Assembly (NCBI GenBank): GCA_905250075.1
Contig: CAJNOP010000042.1
Span: 332,982 to 396,981, forward strand
DNA: 64,000 nucleotides
Source of the DNA: Rotaria sp. Silwood1
Lineage: Eukaryota > Rotifera > Eurotatoria > Philodinida > Philodinidae
Reading direction: 5' to 3'
The notes under the pieces were generated by a model. The model had not been told where the DNA came from. It did not search any database and saw only the letters and a program-made list of their open reading frames with translations. The position numbers and the translations under genes were made by a program. Below, piece after piece: positions 1-11,393 of the stretch; positions within the stretch are counted from its first letter, which is position 1; each line of letters opens with the position of its first letter.

Positions 1-295
1 CTGGATGTGCATAAGCTTTTGGTACGGATGTACATTCAACAACATTGACAGGGGATGCACCAGGATCATATGGTCGAAGAGAGCGAATTGTATTAATTAA
101 TGTAGATTTACCGACACCACTATTTCCTGTAACAGCTATATTCAATGAACATTGTCTCCATTGATCAAGTCGCTCTTGAGTAAAAGTTCTCAAGCCTTCA
201 GCACCATTTTTTTTGATAAACTCGGTTATAGAATTGGTAAGATCGTCATTGCGTGTCACTGAGATAAGATCATCAAGTGTTGTATCAGCAGACAT
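1..295 (-). CDS. Immunity-related GTPase (IRG family), N-terminal part, cut by window edge
   Basis: The minus-strand frame opens with ATG at 295 and stays open to base 1, giving 98 residues before the window ends. Residues 57-65 read GNSGVGKST, a P-loop (Walker A) of the GKS type. It is preceded by a hydrophobic beta strand (LNIAVT) and followed about 20 residues later by a GASPVNVVE..S segment and a Y.HP motif, the order seen in interferon-inducible p47/IRG GTPases (switch I region). IRG proteins bind GTP and act in cell-autonomous defence or membrane handling; the role in a rotifer is not known. The G2-G5 motifs and the C-terminal helices lie outside the window. No splice site is visible inside the fragment. 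The family call is fairly sure; the subfamily is not. Confidence 0.8.
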   Translation of the reverse strand, partial: MSADTTLDDLISVTRNDDLTNSITEFIKKNGAEGLRTFTQERLDQWRQCSLNIAVTGNSGVGKSTLINTIRSLRPYDPGASPVNVVECTSVPKAYAHP

Positions 296-754
296 GATTT
301 AGCGATATCCTCTACGCAGGAATAACCCTCTCTCTCTAATACATGAAAGAAAATATTCGAAACATATATAACTACTCACACGAGGTATTTTATTCAAGTT
401 GGATTTACCTTTTGACTTTTTATCTTGATCAAATATTTACGTTGTTGTCGTGATATTGTGGATGCTGAAACCCAATACAATCCTATCGATTGTATTTTTT
501 CTTTATTACATCTCTTCTAAGACAGGAATGATTTACGCACAAGCAGAACACAGAATGAATTTTGTTTTTATGATGACATAGTATCGCTGACGTCTGTCAA
601 ACGACTGACTTGAAAAAGGATCAGTTTTTCTGCTTGTTACGAATGGAAAAAAAAGAGATGTGATTTCTTTAAAGAGATTTGACAGGTAGATGATATTTTA
701 GACGTAAATGCAATCAAAGACTCGAAAGAGGAAAATTGATTACTGTTTTAAAAA
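296..754. other. Intergenic stretch upstream of the IRG gene
   Basis: AT-rich sequence between the IRG start codon and the first relic. It presumably carries the IRG promoter and 5' UTR, but I see no clear TATA box or splice site that fixes a transcription start. Confidence 0.4.
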
Positions 755-892
755 ATGAAGAACACATTTCTACAGCGTCTAAAACGTATAGGATCAAACT
801 ATGGTATCATTTCAACAGTACCAGATGATTCAACTTATTCAGGACTATTGAATAGAACTGATTGCTTAATAAAAGCTACAAATATCGAATAG
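755..892 (+). pseudogene. Short coding-like fragment, unrecognised (45 codons)
   Basis: An ATG-initiated frame of 45 residues with balanced composition (RIGSNYGIISTVPDD, then SGLLNRTDCLIKATN) runs to a TAG at 890. The composition is unlike the F/K/N/I-rich chance translations of the surrounding AT-rich DNA, so it looks like a piece of a former gene or an isolated exon. A further short open piece follows the stop. I do not recognise the family and assign no function. Confidence 0.3.
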
Positions 893-1055
893 GTAGCTCA
901 ACCGAACAACATGTCATGGAGAAGTCAGCATTTGTCAGTATAAGCCTAAATAGCTCGTTTAGATGTGCTGATAGTTTTCTATCTCAACCATCTTTTAGCA
1001 AATGAAAGTACAGTATCTTGAAGATAAGGTTATCTCATTCTCTTTACACGTTCAC

Positions 1056-1359
1056 CTTCTGCATATATCTGATGATGTCTGTCTAATCAATACTTGAAAT
1101 CGTCGCTCTATAAACTCGCTCTCAGTTTCTAGTGGTATTAAGTCTGGTGATTGACGAGCACAAAATATAGGCCCATCTTTTTCTATTCACGATTCATGAA
1201 TGTTATAGTTGAGATAGACATAAATTACTTTTCAGAAGCGTGCTGATAGTTCCATCTTCTCAGTAAATGATATTTTCTGTCATCAATTCTATCATAGTAG
1301 GTAGGTGTAGCTTCAATGTGGATCAAATGAACAATAAAATCAATCACTATAGCAAAAGT
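1056..1359 (-). pseudogene. Two exon-like segments of an unrecognised membrane-protein gene
   Basis: Minus-strand segment 1359-1229 is bounded by a TTTTCAG acceptor and a GTAATT donor. It encodes a short hydrophobic stretch followed by a charged run (ATPTYYDRIDDRKYHLLRRW). After about 46 bases a second segment, 1182-1056, follows an AATAG acceptor and ends at a GTGAAC donor; it encodes DGPIFCARQSPDLIPLE and FIERRFQVLIRQTSS. Composition and splice borders are gene-like, but the reading frames of the two segments differ by one base across the presumed 46-base intron, and I find no matching first or last exon. I read it as a decayed gene or one with a sequence error. Family not recognised. Confidence 0.35.
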
Positions 1360-2334
1360 CTGAAAAGATCAATAAAAACATATGTTGCCCCATGTATTAA
1401 CTAAACATGGAAAAGATAATGAACAAGATATTGATACAATGCCTAATAGATTTCGAGAATACGAAAATATCTCAGTTTTTTGTAACTTTCGAAATTAAAT
1501 ACATATTTTCTAATTTAATTAGTTAACTAAGATGATGCACTAATCACATTGAATTTGAATTCAAATCTACTAAATGAAGAATACGAAATTCATGAGAAAA
1601 TATACAAACAATAAGTTTACTTGCGTCAATTGAAAACACTAACTTCATGACTCATTGAAATTGAAGTATAAGAAGTTTTAATCAAATTGAAATTAGGAAA
1701 AGTTATCAACAAATCAGTGTTGACGTATTTAAACTTTACTTCATTTATTTTTATTCGTCTAATTCAAAAGAGACAACAATTGTATTAAAATATAGTTAAA
1801 CATGAGCATTCATTCGGCTTATTTTTTGGAACACTAAGGAAAGGTAAACAGTAAGATGAAAAGAGAATCGGATTATTTGTTCTTCAAAATGATCTTTTTT
1901 TGTCTGTCGAAAGACAAAACGATGATATTTAGTTGATTTCTGTAAAATGAGTGAATGAAATTCGGGAAAATAATGATTTGACCGCTGCTTCAGCGAAATG
2001 AAAACTTAATGTAACGTATGTAAAACTAAAAGATGAATTGACTAATTTTCTTTTTGATCATTTAGTTTTGTGTTATTATATTACAAAGGAATTAAAAGAA
2101 CTAATTTTATAAAATTTATGATTCATTTTTTTTCTATTTTTGCTTTGAAAATATAATAAGAAACACTTCAAATTCGAGCAATTCATGAATAACAATACAC
2201 CATTAATTATTTCTTTAACAATTGTACATATACGAGAGGCTACAATCAGCGATACCTTTCAATTTCTATGTAAAATATATCGGCCGAAACTGTTTAATAA
2301 AATCAATAAAGAAACAGCAATTATGATCGTGCAT
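1360..2334. other. AT-rich intergenic stretch, nothing recognised
   Basis: No coding-like frame, RNA gene or repeat was recognised here on either strand. Confidence 0.4.
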
Positions 2335-2455
2335 GGGGTGACTGTGAATGTGAGCGAGGGATGTGATAATAAATGTGAGTTTGGATTCTTTGCTCATGTA
2401 CACCAACACCTACATTCATCTACGCCAAAAACTATCGCCCACCCACATCTCACAC
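2335..2455. repeat. Telomere-like foldback element, copy 1
   Basis: The left arm is G/T-rich with hexamer-like steps (GGGGTG, GTGAATGTGAGCGAGGGATGTG). The right arm is C/A-rich (ACACCTAC, CGCCCACCCACATCTCACAC). Together they form an imperfect inverted repeat around an AT-rich middle. The steps are degenerate versions of TGTGGG/CCCACA. An open frame across the copy (2185-2478) is a by-product of its low-stop composition, not a gene. Confidence 0.65.
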
Positions 2456-2772
2456 TATTTCTGTCGTGCGCTAGGTAGTGTCTTTTTATAGGCTTATACC
2501 TAAACCTCATATATTGCCATTTGAAACAAGTCAAGAATGTGTTTTAGCTATTAATAATTACTACTAGTTTACTTCCAAATCACAATCTATTATCATTGTC
2601 TTTAGTATTCCTCCTCAGGGCGAGAAAAGTCAGGTAGACGAAGAAATAGTGTCATATCGGCAAAAACTCGATATAATAAATAAATCATAAGCATTACCAT
2701 CATGAAACAAATCAAGACTGAATGATCTGATTTGGGTCATTTTTTAAATCTATTTTACTTGATACGAACAGC

Positions 2773-3064
2773 TTAAACACGTTGTGTACGACATTTGCAA
2801 AAGAGATCTTCTCGAAAAGCTGCCGTTCGTAGACGACTATGTATGCCAACGTGCGGTGAATCAAACGGTGGCAAATATTTTTCAACGTATTTTTGATAAA
2901 GTGGTACCAATTTTGAGTTAATATTCATACAATTAGATGTTTATTGACATTGATCTGGTGTTTGTAGAAAATGTTTGACTTCCATTATTCGAATTGACTT
3001 TCGGATTCGTCCAAAACTTATCTTCATAGGTGTATATGGATACAGCTCATGACGTTGTATATAC
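2773..3064 (-). pseudogene. Exon-like segment with one internal stop, unrecognised
   Basis: Downstream of a TTTTTATAG acceptor the minus strand reads in one frame for about 96 codons, interrupted by a single TAA near 2940. The first part includes KISFGRIRKSIRIMEVKHF and the second PPFDSPHVGIHSRLRTAAFR, both of gene-like composition. An ATG at 2928 follows the stop in the same frame, so the second half (51 codons to TAA at 2773) could also start independently. I read this as a decayed last exon. The stop could also be a single-base error. No family recognised. Confidence 0.35.
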
Positions 3065-4644
3065 CTATAAAAATAGATCTAAGGTATATTTTTTTTCGAG
3101 ATGTTTGCGGTTTTACAGATGGGCAACTAAAACAGATAAGAAAAAAAAGACAAAAGAGCATCTATGAATATCTGACCCAAATGAAAAGGTAAGTTTACGC
3201 TTTTTTTAAAATATGTTGACACTCTGACGCACATGTCATATTAAATTGCAATTCATTATGACTTCTGCAACTATTTGGAACTTCTTTGTCAAGAGAGCAC
3301 TGAATCAAAATTCTACTTAAAGGTAATTAAAATAGCCATAAAAAATTTGGTGTTCCAATGATAATTATTGATTTCAAGAACAGCATTAAGTGCGTTTTTT
3401 TTTTGTGTATCAATCTTGACATGATATAACATTTAACGCAGTCCATGTGCATCCAAAGAACAACAAGGAGTGTACGTTTAAATTAAGGATTTTCAGATCT
3501 CCTCCTGACTCCAATAATCGATGTGAAAAGTTACAGATAAAATCTAAAATCTATAAGCAGTTTTCTAGAAATTGAGATCAATGAGCACACAATTCCTTAG
3601 ATCTCATAGTAATAAAAAAAAGAGATGTCAGTTGATAATGTAACTCAATCTGAAAACATTTTAGAACTTTTTGAACTCTCTTCAAAGTATATTTTAAACT
3701 TTTATTGGACATAAAACGTTTTCGCATATGCTAAAAAGTGAATTTATTTTACATTTACAAAGTCATATGACAAGTCTCGTTCCAGTAATGAAAATAGTAT
3801 GAACCGACCAGTTCTTGTGAAATGAGCTGATGTCGATAAACATCTTATTTATTTTTCTTTTCGGGCGACATAGTTGAATACCATAAACGTGAATAAATGT
3901 AACTGTTAGAAACTTATAATTATGAGAAAATCAGGTAATCAATAGGTAAATTCATATGACAAAAACTGGTCAATTAAATTAGTTCTTGAAAAAAAGACGT
4001 GTTCATCAGTAGTTCTGATTCAATTCTTTCGGTTCGTAGAACTGACAACTGATTCGGGTCTAACGCGGATGTGCTTATAAATAATTCTATAATAGATGCA
4101 ACTGATATATAAAACTATGAACTCATTTCATTCTAACTTTCATCATAAGCCTGTAGCAATCTTTGAAGTTTGATCAAAATGGTGGACAAAAGGAAATCAA
4201 AGCAACAAAGAATAGACAAACACTTACAAATAAAAACTAATAAAAAAAAATTCGCATCTTCACTGTAGAAATCAATAAGATCGAACGTTTTACTGACGGT
4301 TAACTAATACTGGAGAGTAATCATCATATATTGCAGATTGCTTCCGTTACGTACTTTCTATCAGTTTAATATAGCTGAACAAGATGTGAGTTTTATATAT
4401 ATGAGTTTGTTAAGGTTCATACGAATATTTTTTTTATCATAATTCGTAGAATAAAGGTAATAATGATGTCAAAACTTCTTCTATTTATTGGAATTTATGC
4501 TTTGTGATTCGCTTGTTGAAATTTAGTTGCAATAATACACAAATTCTAAATGTAAAATCTGTTTTTGTCGTTGTTATTGGTTTTTAGATAATTTTATAAA
4601 ATCATTTTTCTCCGACTTTGACATTTTCTACAACATCATAAAAT
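3065..4644. other. AT-rich intergenic stretch, nothing recognised
   Basis: No convincing exon, RNA gene or repeat was seen on either strand. It contains the upstream region of the MFSD6-like gene, but no clear TATA box could be fixed. Confidence 0.35.
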
Positions 4645-7600
4645 ATGTTGAAATTAAAATTTGATGGTATTATCATGGATCAAACTAAATACTTATCATA
4701 TGTATATGGTTATTATCTTTTTCTTAAAGCTTATTATTTTCTAACCTACTCAAGTTTTGCTGCAATTGGTCCAATGTTGAATATAACTCTTCGAAGTCGT
4801 GGTCTGTCAGATATAGAAATATCATGTATTAATTTAATTATTCCATTTTTGATCTTCTTTACTAATCCATTATTAGCATTTTTCACAGATCATGTACGTC
4901 ATTATCGTCTTACGTTCAATGTTATTTTGTGTTTGGTAACTATTATTTTTGGTACTATGTTTTTTTTTACCAATTTTGAAATCACATTTAATCCAAGATG
5001 AAATTGATCAAATTGATACTATGAAATATTCATTGACTTTTTGTGCAAATAAAGAATTTTCTACTAAATGCGCATCAAGAACTCGATGTGGATGTACTTA
5101 TCAAGCCTATTGTACATCGCTAACAATGGAAAAAAAATTATTTCAAAAAGAATATACCAGTCAAAACATTTCATTTCAATTTTACTATGAATTCAATGTA
5201 TGTAGACAAACAACATAAAAATATATCTATACATAGTAATAAACTTCGGACATGTGCCATCAATTATCATGTATCAATCAATAAATATACAAACAATGAA
5301 ACTAGAGGTAATGAACAGTATTTTACATAGATTTAAGTCTGTTCATCAACTAGCAGAATATTCCAATTTAAAGATTTTATTTTGCTTTTTGTTTCTCTTC
5401 GATGTGAGTGTTTGCTGGTATTTTTAATATCTTCAATAGTCTTTAGACTCAAATTCTATAATTTTTCCATCTAATCACGAAAGACTCTTTTTAAAATTCA
5501 AAATATTTTTTTTAAATGCCAACGACATGAAAACTATCAAATTTGAGAGGACTTCAAATGTTTTACAAATTTCTATACTATAGTGTAAACAATTATTAGA
5601 TATTTTCTTTTTTACAAATTATTAAATAGGCAAATTAATCAATTGGAGTTGTAAAAGATAACTTCCGTGTTAGAATTGAAAATGAAAAAGGTTTTTAGTG
5701 AATTTTTTCATGTAGAAAACCAGCTCTATTAGCACAATTCTTTTGAGATTAAAATGTAGCTGCTGTTGCTGATCACAGGAAGATTGTTTTATTCGATATA
5801 TATTGGGATATATTTCTTCATCGTTTTGTTCTTTAATCCTCCAGAGATGTAATAAGGAAGTTGTTTGTATATTGTAACGAGATATTATCAACATACAGTC
5901 TGTTATCAAATATTAACAGCGTCTTTGTCTAATTTTAACATAAAAAAAAATGATGATTTCAATGTGAAATACAAAAGAGAAGTTGGTAGATTGTGAAGTG
6001 TCGTTCATGAACGAAAAACGTCTGATTCGCAAACGAGTTTTACTTTACAAGAAGAAAATACGAAAAATGTTTACACTTTTATAGTAATATTCGATTTTAT
6101 TTTGATACTGTTTACATATACAAATTTTAACAATAGTGACCTATTGTTTTTTCCGTGAGAAAACTTAAAATATATTTGTACAGATTATTTTCTTACTAAT
6201 TACGGATCCATCTTTATAACTACAGATATTTCTAGTTACTTTCATCAAATCAAACTCAGATATAATGTTTCGAAATCATTAACAGACAGATGACTGTGTT
6301 GAGTAATATTGACTAGAACGAACAAAAAACATTGTTGTATAAATGATTGTAAATTCAAAAACAAAAACTTTCTGATAGTTAGTTTGTCCTTGGGTGAAAG
6401 CATATTTAATTTTTTGCTAAATTAAATGAATTCTCGTCAAAGTTCTGAGTGTGAATGTGTGAGTATCAAGATGGATATACGTTTTAATGTAATCTTCTGA
6501 TCGTCGACACTCAGTGCATCACTGACCTGGTTTCTTCAACAATTCATTATTGGCTATTGTTGTACGAGAGATTCACTACTTTTCTACTAGAGCCACTTGT
6601 AGAGCGGTTTGATTTTGATAAAAAAAGAAGAACAAGCCAATGTATTTATTACAATGAGTGGAAGAAAAACTCTATGTATACTGCTTTAAAACATCATAAC
6701 ATTATTGTCTTTTGTAAAACATACGCCTTTTTTTAAATTTCTTATCAGATCTATTTGACAATAGTGGTTTATGCTCATCGAGCAAACATTCCATATTGAC
6801 TACGTGTGATATAAAATGTTCAATAGATCATCTTTGTTATGGATCACGTTATTCTGACCAAATTCTATATCTACAATTGCTTTTTCTACGTTACATCGTT
6901 CAAATCTATTTGGTCGACAACGTGTTTGGGGTACTATCGGATCTGGTATATCTGCGTTTTTTGTTAGTCGTCTTTATCTACATTTTAATACTGAATTGGT
7001 ATACTTAATCAGATTCATTGTTTGTAGTTTTCTTAGTATAATCGGTACAAGTTTTATTCACATTTGATCTGATAAATGTGAACAAGGTGAACGAACTAAT
7101 GATGACACATATGTTAGAGAAAAATTAAATGAATTTTCCGTCGATAAAAAATCAAAATGAAGACAAAAAAAGATTTGTCGAAGATTTTTGCACTTTTTCC
7201 ATTGTTCAAGAGTATTGATGTGATTGTGTTCCTTATGACGGCATTTTTTGGGAGAACATCTTTGGGTGCTCTTGATCCAGTAAGTATTCGATATTTTATT
7301 TTCCTCAACATGATCAAACACGTAAAATAGATTAAGAGTTTACTCAAGTGTTTTTTTTTAAATTAACTCAAAAATTAAAACGAATCATAATCATTGCAAT
7401 TATCGAGATTTCTTAGTTGAAAAGTCCTTCTTTTACTCTTTGATGAGTAAATCTTCGAACAGAAAGACGTCATTAGAATGTCTAAGTATAGAATATCAAG
7501 ATTGACGAAATATTCGTTGTCTTGAATAAAGGCTCTGAGAAAGGTACACTCTTAGACTTTGATACTATTCACTGTGGTCGGTAGTCGGAAAATAATCTCG

Positions 7601-8410
7601 AGCAAAAAGTGATCTGATATTCGGAGGCGTTCCCTCGTTGGTTTCATTCTTTATTCTACTTCTAATCACTATTAGTGTACTTTTACTTAACAGCTATCTG
7701 TTCAAATATATTTTAGTATTTGATGTTATATATGGATGAAATTGCTTCATGTGAATCTCGTTCTATAGCCGGATATATATCATTGATAGCATCAACTTCT
7801 GAACTTTTGGCATTATTTCTTGTTCACAAATTACTTAAACGTTTACGTAGAAAAAAATCGTCAATGCTTATCTTTATTGCATTTGGAATTCGCTTCTTTG
7901 GTTATTATTTTATTCGTCGATCGTATTTTCTTTTATTAATGGAAACAATGCACTTTTTTTAATTTTGGTATTCTCTATGTTCTCCTTGCTGAAGAAGCTC
8001 TTGCAATGAGTATGTTCTCGAATATTCATTTCTTCGACTAATTCAATGTTTACTTCTAGCTCCATTGAATCTCTCTCGAACACTTCAAGGCATAGTTTAC
8101 GGTATTTGTTTTGGTTTAGGTATCGTATTGTATTGGCTTCTTCAATGTTAATCATTTCGTTTTTTTTTCTCATTATAATATAGTTCGTGGCATTGGTATG
8201 CTTGTCGCCTTCTTCATTTATACATGAATGAAAAAACGGCGTCTCTTTCTACTTTATGTTGTATTTAATATAGTCAATGCCATTATTTATTCAGTATCTT
8301 ATCTATTGACTCAACAACGAAAATCATCTCGAACTGTGTTAAAAATCGATCATGATGGCATTCCTGAAAGTGTCTCGACTGAATCTGGTAAATTAGTTTT
8401 AGCAAAATAA
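4645..8410 (+). pseudogene. MFSD6-like major facilitator transporter, broken by frameshifts
   Basis: Pieces in order resemble MFSD6-type (MFS_1_like) transporters. 4645-5000 carries an N-terminal membrane helix pair (KAYYFLTYSSFAAIGPML) and a D-H-x-R loop (FFTDHVRHYR). 4960-5197 holds a cysteine-rich loop in another frame and ends at a GTATGT donor. From about 6749 comes a further Cys loop, then GRQRVWGTIGSGISAFFV in a different frame. 7150-7280 ends at a GTAAGT donor. 7720-8150 carries FGIRFFGYYFIRR and, after a shift, LQGIVYGICFGLG, matching the conserved R-x-TLQG-x-x-x-G region. 8228-8410 is a C-terminal helix and tail. Two shifts fall on T runs (9 T at 4960-4968; 7 T at 7954-7960, where 6 would restore the frame); others do not. 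It is either a pseudogene or a real gene damaged in assembly; several separate breaks favour decay. Confidence 0.65.
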
Positions 8411-9455
8411 TTAGATATAGAATGTAGTATGTTTTATAGAAACAAATTTAAACGGACAATTTTTATTCGATTTGAACATACTCTATTCGAATATTCAAGC
8501 AAATTTTAATTGAAGACTAATTGTCAGAGGCTTGAAATCTTCTTTTTTTGTTAATTTTAATGAATTAATTGAAAATTAAATAAGATAAAATATTTTCAAA
8601 TTTTTTTATTAGTAAATATTCTTAATTTAAACATTATCTTTGTTTTCTTCTGTTTTTTTATATCTCAATAAAGTCTTTTAAGCTCGCATTATGACAATAA
8701 GAAAATGAGGAACCATTTTTAAAACTATTTTTCTATTCCAGATCAATGCAATATTGAATTTTATTCGATTAAATCTTGCGTTATAGAAATATTTGAAATG
8801 TAATCCAGATCGAATTTGATAAAAAAAAATATTTACAAATTCGATATGGCTGACAAACAAATTGAAAGAGACTATTCATTCTAATCATTGATTATTCGGC
8901 ATGTTATATTATCTTGAAATATTGAATAATAATTTATTCTGAGGAATTTCTATTAGAGTCAAATTGAAACTATTTCATCATTATTCAATGTGTATCAAAA
9001 TTAATTTACAGTGAAAAATTCCAAGCAAGCTGGTTAGAATATGATCAATGTGACCTATGTGCTAATGAGTTTTGAATAAGTTGGTGGCTTTCATTGGGTT
9101 GTCTTAATTAATTGTTTGATTAATCATGGATTTGTCAAGAAAGACTATATGTAAAAAGATTTAACTAGCTGAAACCATTTCTTAGCAAAAGAGGTACTTA
9201 ACAAAGTCCTATTGACAGATTTAGAGGAAAGATCTCTGTAAAAATCAAGAATGCGAAACAAATTTTCTGAATTCTATTTAAAAACAGCGTTTTGCAAGCA
9301 AGTTCATCTGATAGAGAAAATATTTCTGAGAAAAATAAAATATCATCAAGCTCTTCACGACCTCTCTTCATTGAACAACACTGATTCTTTAATAGGTCTA
9401 AGAAATTGTTGATGTTACTTTTATGAAAGTTTATATGAATTTACTGTGATTCATA

Positions 9456-9713
9456 CTATGTTATCTTTCGTAGAAGGAGTGGAGTTTCATGAAGATAGGT
9501 CGTAAGGTGTGATATTTCATCATGACCGTTAGCATGATCCATGTAAATGTCATAAAGCCGGTATTTTGAAATTAGTGATGAATCATCACCACAAGTGAAG
9601 CGATGAGAATCAATGTTCGTCAAATTCTTGGGTGGCAAATAGAGAAGATTCGTCGAATTATGTAGATGAGAAAATACTACTGTCCTCTTCAGTCCGATTG
9701 ATAACTCATAACT
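9456..9713 (-). other. Open coding-like segment on the minus strand, unrecognised
   Basis: An 86-codon open frame without a usable in-frame ATG near its start. Composition is balanced (NIDSHRFTCGDDSSLISKYR, then YMDHANGHDEISHLTTYL), so it may be an exon or exon relic rather than chance. It lies between plus-strand relic pieces, so the two strands cannot both be one gene. No family recognised. Confidence 0.25.
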
Positions 9714-9804
9714 TCAGATCATGGATTGTAAAAATAATTAAACTTTTTTGACGATAAGTATGAAGAGATGACAACATTTTATAGCATTATAGAAGATGAA
9801 ATAG

Positions 9805-9860
9805 GGTGTAAATATGTGTGTGGGTTTCATCTGTTCTGGATACCCACACCCACACATCCT
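9805..9860. repeat. Telomere-like foldback element, copy 2
   Basis: The left arm GGGTGTAAATATGTGTGTGG and the right arm CCCACACCCACACATCC are separated by about 20 bases. The right arm holds nearly perfect CCCACA hexamers. Confidence 0.75.
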
Positions 9861-10570
9861 GATTGATTAGGCATTGTTGTCGAGATGTGTACACGCTCCA
9901 GAAATGTTCAATTTAATAGGATTTCACATAATAAAGGAATTCAAGTGCCACCAAAATTAAATAGCAGAAGGAATTAAAGCAAATCAAGATAAAGAAGAAA
10001 AAGAATAGAATTCTATTGAACTTTCAGATTTGCCGGATTTCTTTGAATTCCAAAACAGCCTCGATAGTGACTGTGTAAACTTGATTTCAATGAGTGAAGA
10101 ACATCCTCAACCTCACTATCGAAATCGTGTTAGAAATCAAGAGTTTCGAATAAATTTAGTAATTCCATAAAAATTCGTTTCTTTACTTCTTTTGCTTGAA
10201 TTTCTTCGATCTATGATTATACTATGCTAGATTTTTAAGTAAAATTCTATAGCATATCCTTAATTTTCCAAGTCTTGGAGAGCGGTTGTTGTTGATTGTG
10301 AATTATTTATTTTTTCATAGTAATTGAATTATTCATATTTGTAATAATTCGTGATGAAATGTTATTGAAATATATATTTATATCGTTATTTAATTGTATT
10401 TTCTTTTAAGAATTTTAATTAATATTTATAAACATGAAAACTGATTGACATTGGTGTGAATAGTCGTCATATCGTCTATGAATTATTCTCAATGGATGCT
10501 GTTCATTAAATATACAGAATTGAGAAATATCAAATTAGATGTTATATAAATATGTTCTCATTCTATTATA

Positions 10571-10613
10571 GGAGTGTGAGTGTGAAGAGGAATCACCCGC
10601 ACCCACATCCACA
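10571..10613. repeat. Telomere-like foldback element, copy 3 (short)
   Basis: The left arm GGAGTGTGAGTGTGAAG and the right arm CACCCGCACCCACATCCACA have a loop of only a few bases. It is the most compact copy. Confidence 0.7.
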
Positions 10614-11393
10614 GTAAGCAACGCCGATATTTTCATTTTTTTCTAATCTAAGTAGTGTAAATAAAAATTATGTGACATAATCTCATCTTTTCTCCATGTG
10701 AACGAGTTCCAGTTTTGGCACTTTTATTCAAACACTCTAATCTTGTCTTTGTCATTGAGATGCTGCTGTAAGCAAATCTCGTATGATATCTACTTGTAAG
10801 CCATTTATGTAAAAAGAATTTGAGATATAATAATAAAAATGATAGATTGGCTGTTGACTCTGCTATCATTTATTGACTTCGCACAATTATCTCCGAATGA
10901 TCGATTTTAGATGAGTGAAGCAGCCATGTAATCATGTTCATAAAGTCACAGATGAATTAAAACGTATTTACTCCCTACAGTATCTTCATGATATCGAGTC
11001 TGAAATCCGTATTCATCTACTAGAATTGATTGTTTGAAATTAGCTTGTTTGCATTATTAATTTGGCTTCTTTCTCTTTGAAGAATAAACAAGTAGCTGCA
11101 GAATTTCTTTTAGTCGTATATTCTTGAAAATGAAAATGAAAGCCTTCGACAATCATTGAAAAAAGAACACTTTTTTTCGTTCTGCATAGAAACGCTGCCA
11201 CCCCATACTCATTGTTTACATTACAATTGCTTCCAAGGATCAATTTTGTAGGATTCCATAGGAATTCTTCCTTATGAGAAATCAGAATTTGGTTTGTTCC
11301 AACTTTCATCTACCTACGCTCTCTTGCTGAATAAATACTAACTGAAAAAAAAATTTCGAATCATTTTATTCATATTTACCTTTACTGGAAGCA
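10614..11393. other. Intergenic stretch upstream of the Hint gene
   Basis: It holds the presumed promoter of the Hint gene. A minus-strand ATG frame of 89 codons (11309-11040) ends its start codon only 84 bases from the Hint ATG. It has mixed composition but no signal peptide, domain or splice support, so it is noted but not called as a gene. Confidence 0.35.

Larger units (their letters stand above)
9012..10170 (+). pseudogene. Scattered plus-strand coding relics, unrecognised
   Basis: Four coding-like pieces lie in order. 9012-9077 follows a TTTACAG acceptor and reads SEKFQASWLEYDQCDLCANE. 9182-9241 reads LAKEVLNKVLLTDLEERSL. 9271-9384 is serine-rich (SSSDRENISEKNKISS). 9950-10170 includes LPDFFEFQNSLDSDCVNLIS and NRVRNQEFRINLVIP before its stop. 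Stops and shifts separate them. Composition is clearly unlike the flanking AT-rich DNA. They may be one decayed gene, possibly a membrane protein with a cytoplasmic tail, but I do not recognise the family and cannot show that the pieces belong together. Confidence 0.35.

Noticed and set aside
2185-2478. 97-codon open frame on the plus strand
   Set aside because: It runs through foldback copy 1; G/T and C/A hexamers lack stops in some frames, and the product has no gene-like features.
6449-6530. Possible twelfth foldback copy (GAGTGTGAATGTGTGAGT near 6449)
   Set aside because: The C-rich partner (ACACTCAGTGCATCACTGACC) is too weak to separate from chance.
11040-11309. 89-codon ATG frame on the minus strand just upstream of the Hint gene
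   Set aside because: Composition is mixed and it could be an orphan gene, but there is no domain, signal peptide or splice support, and it occupies the expected Hint promoter.
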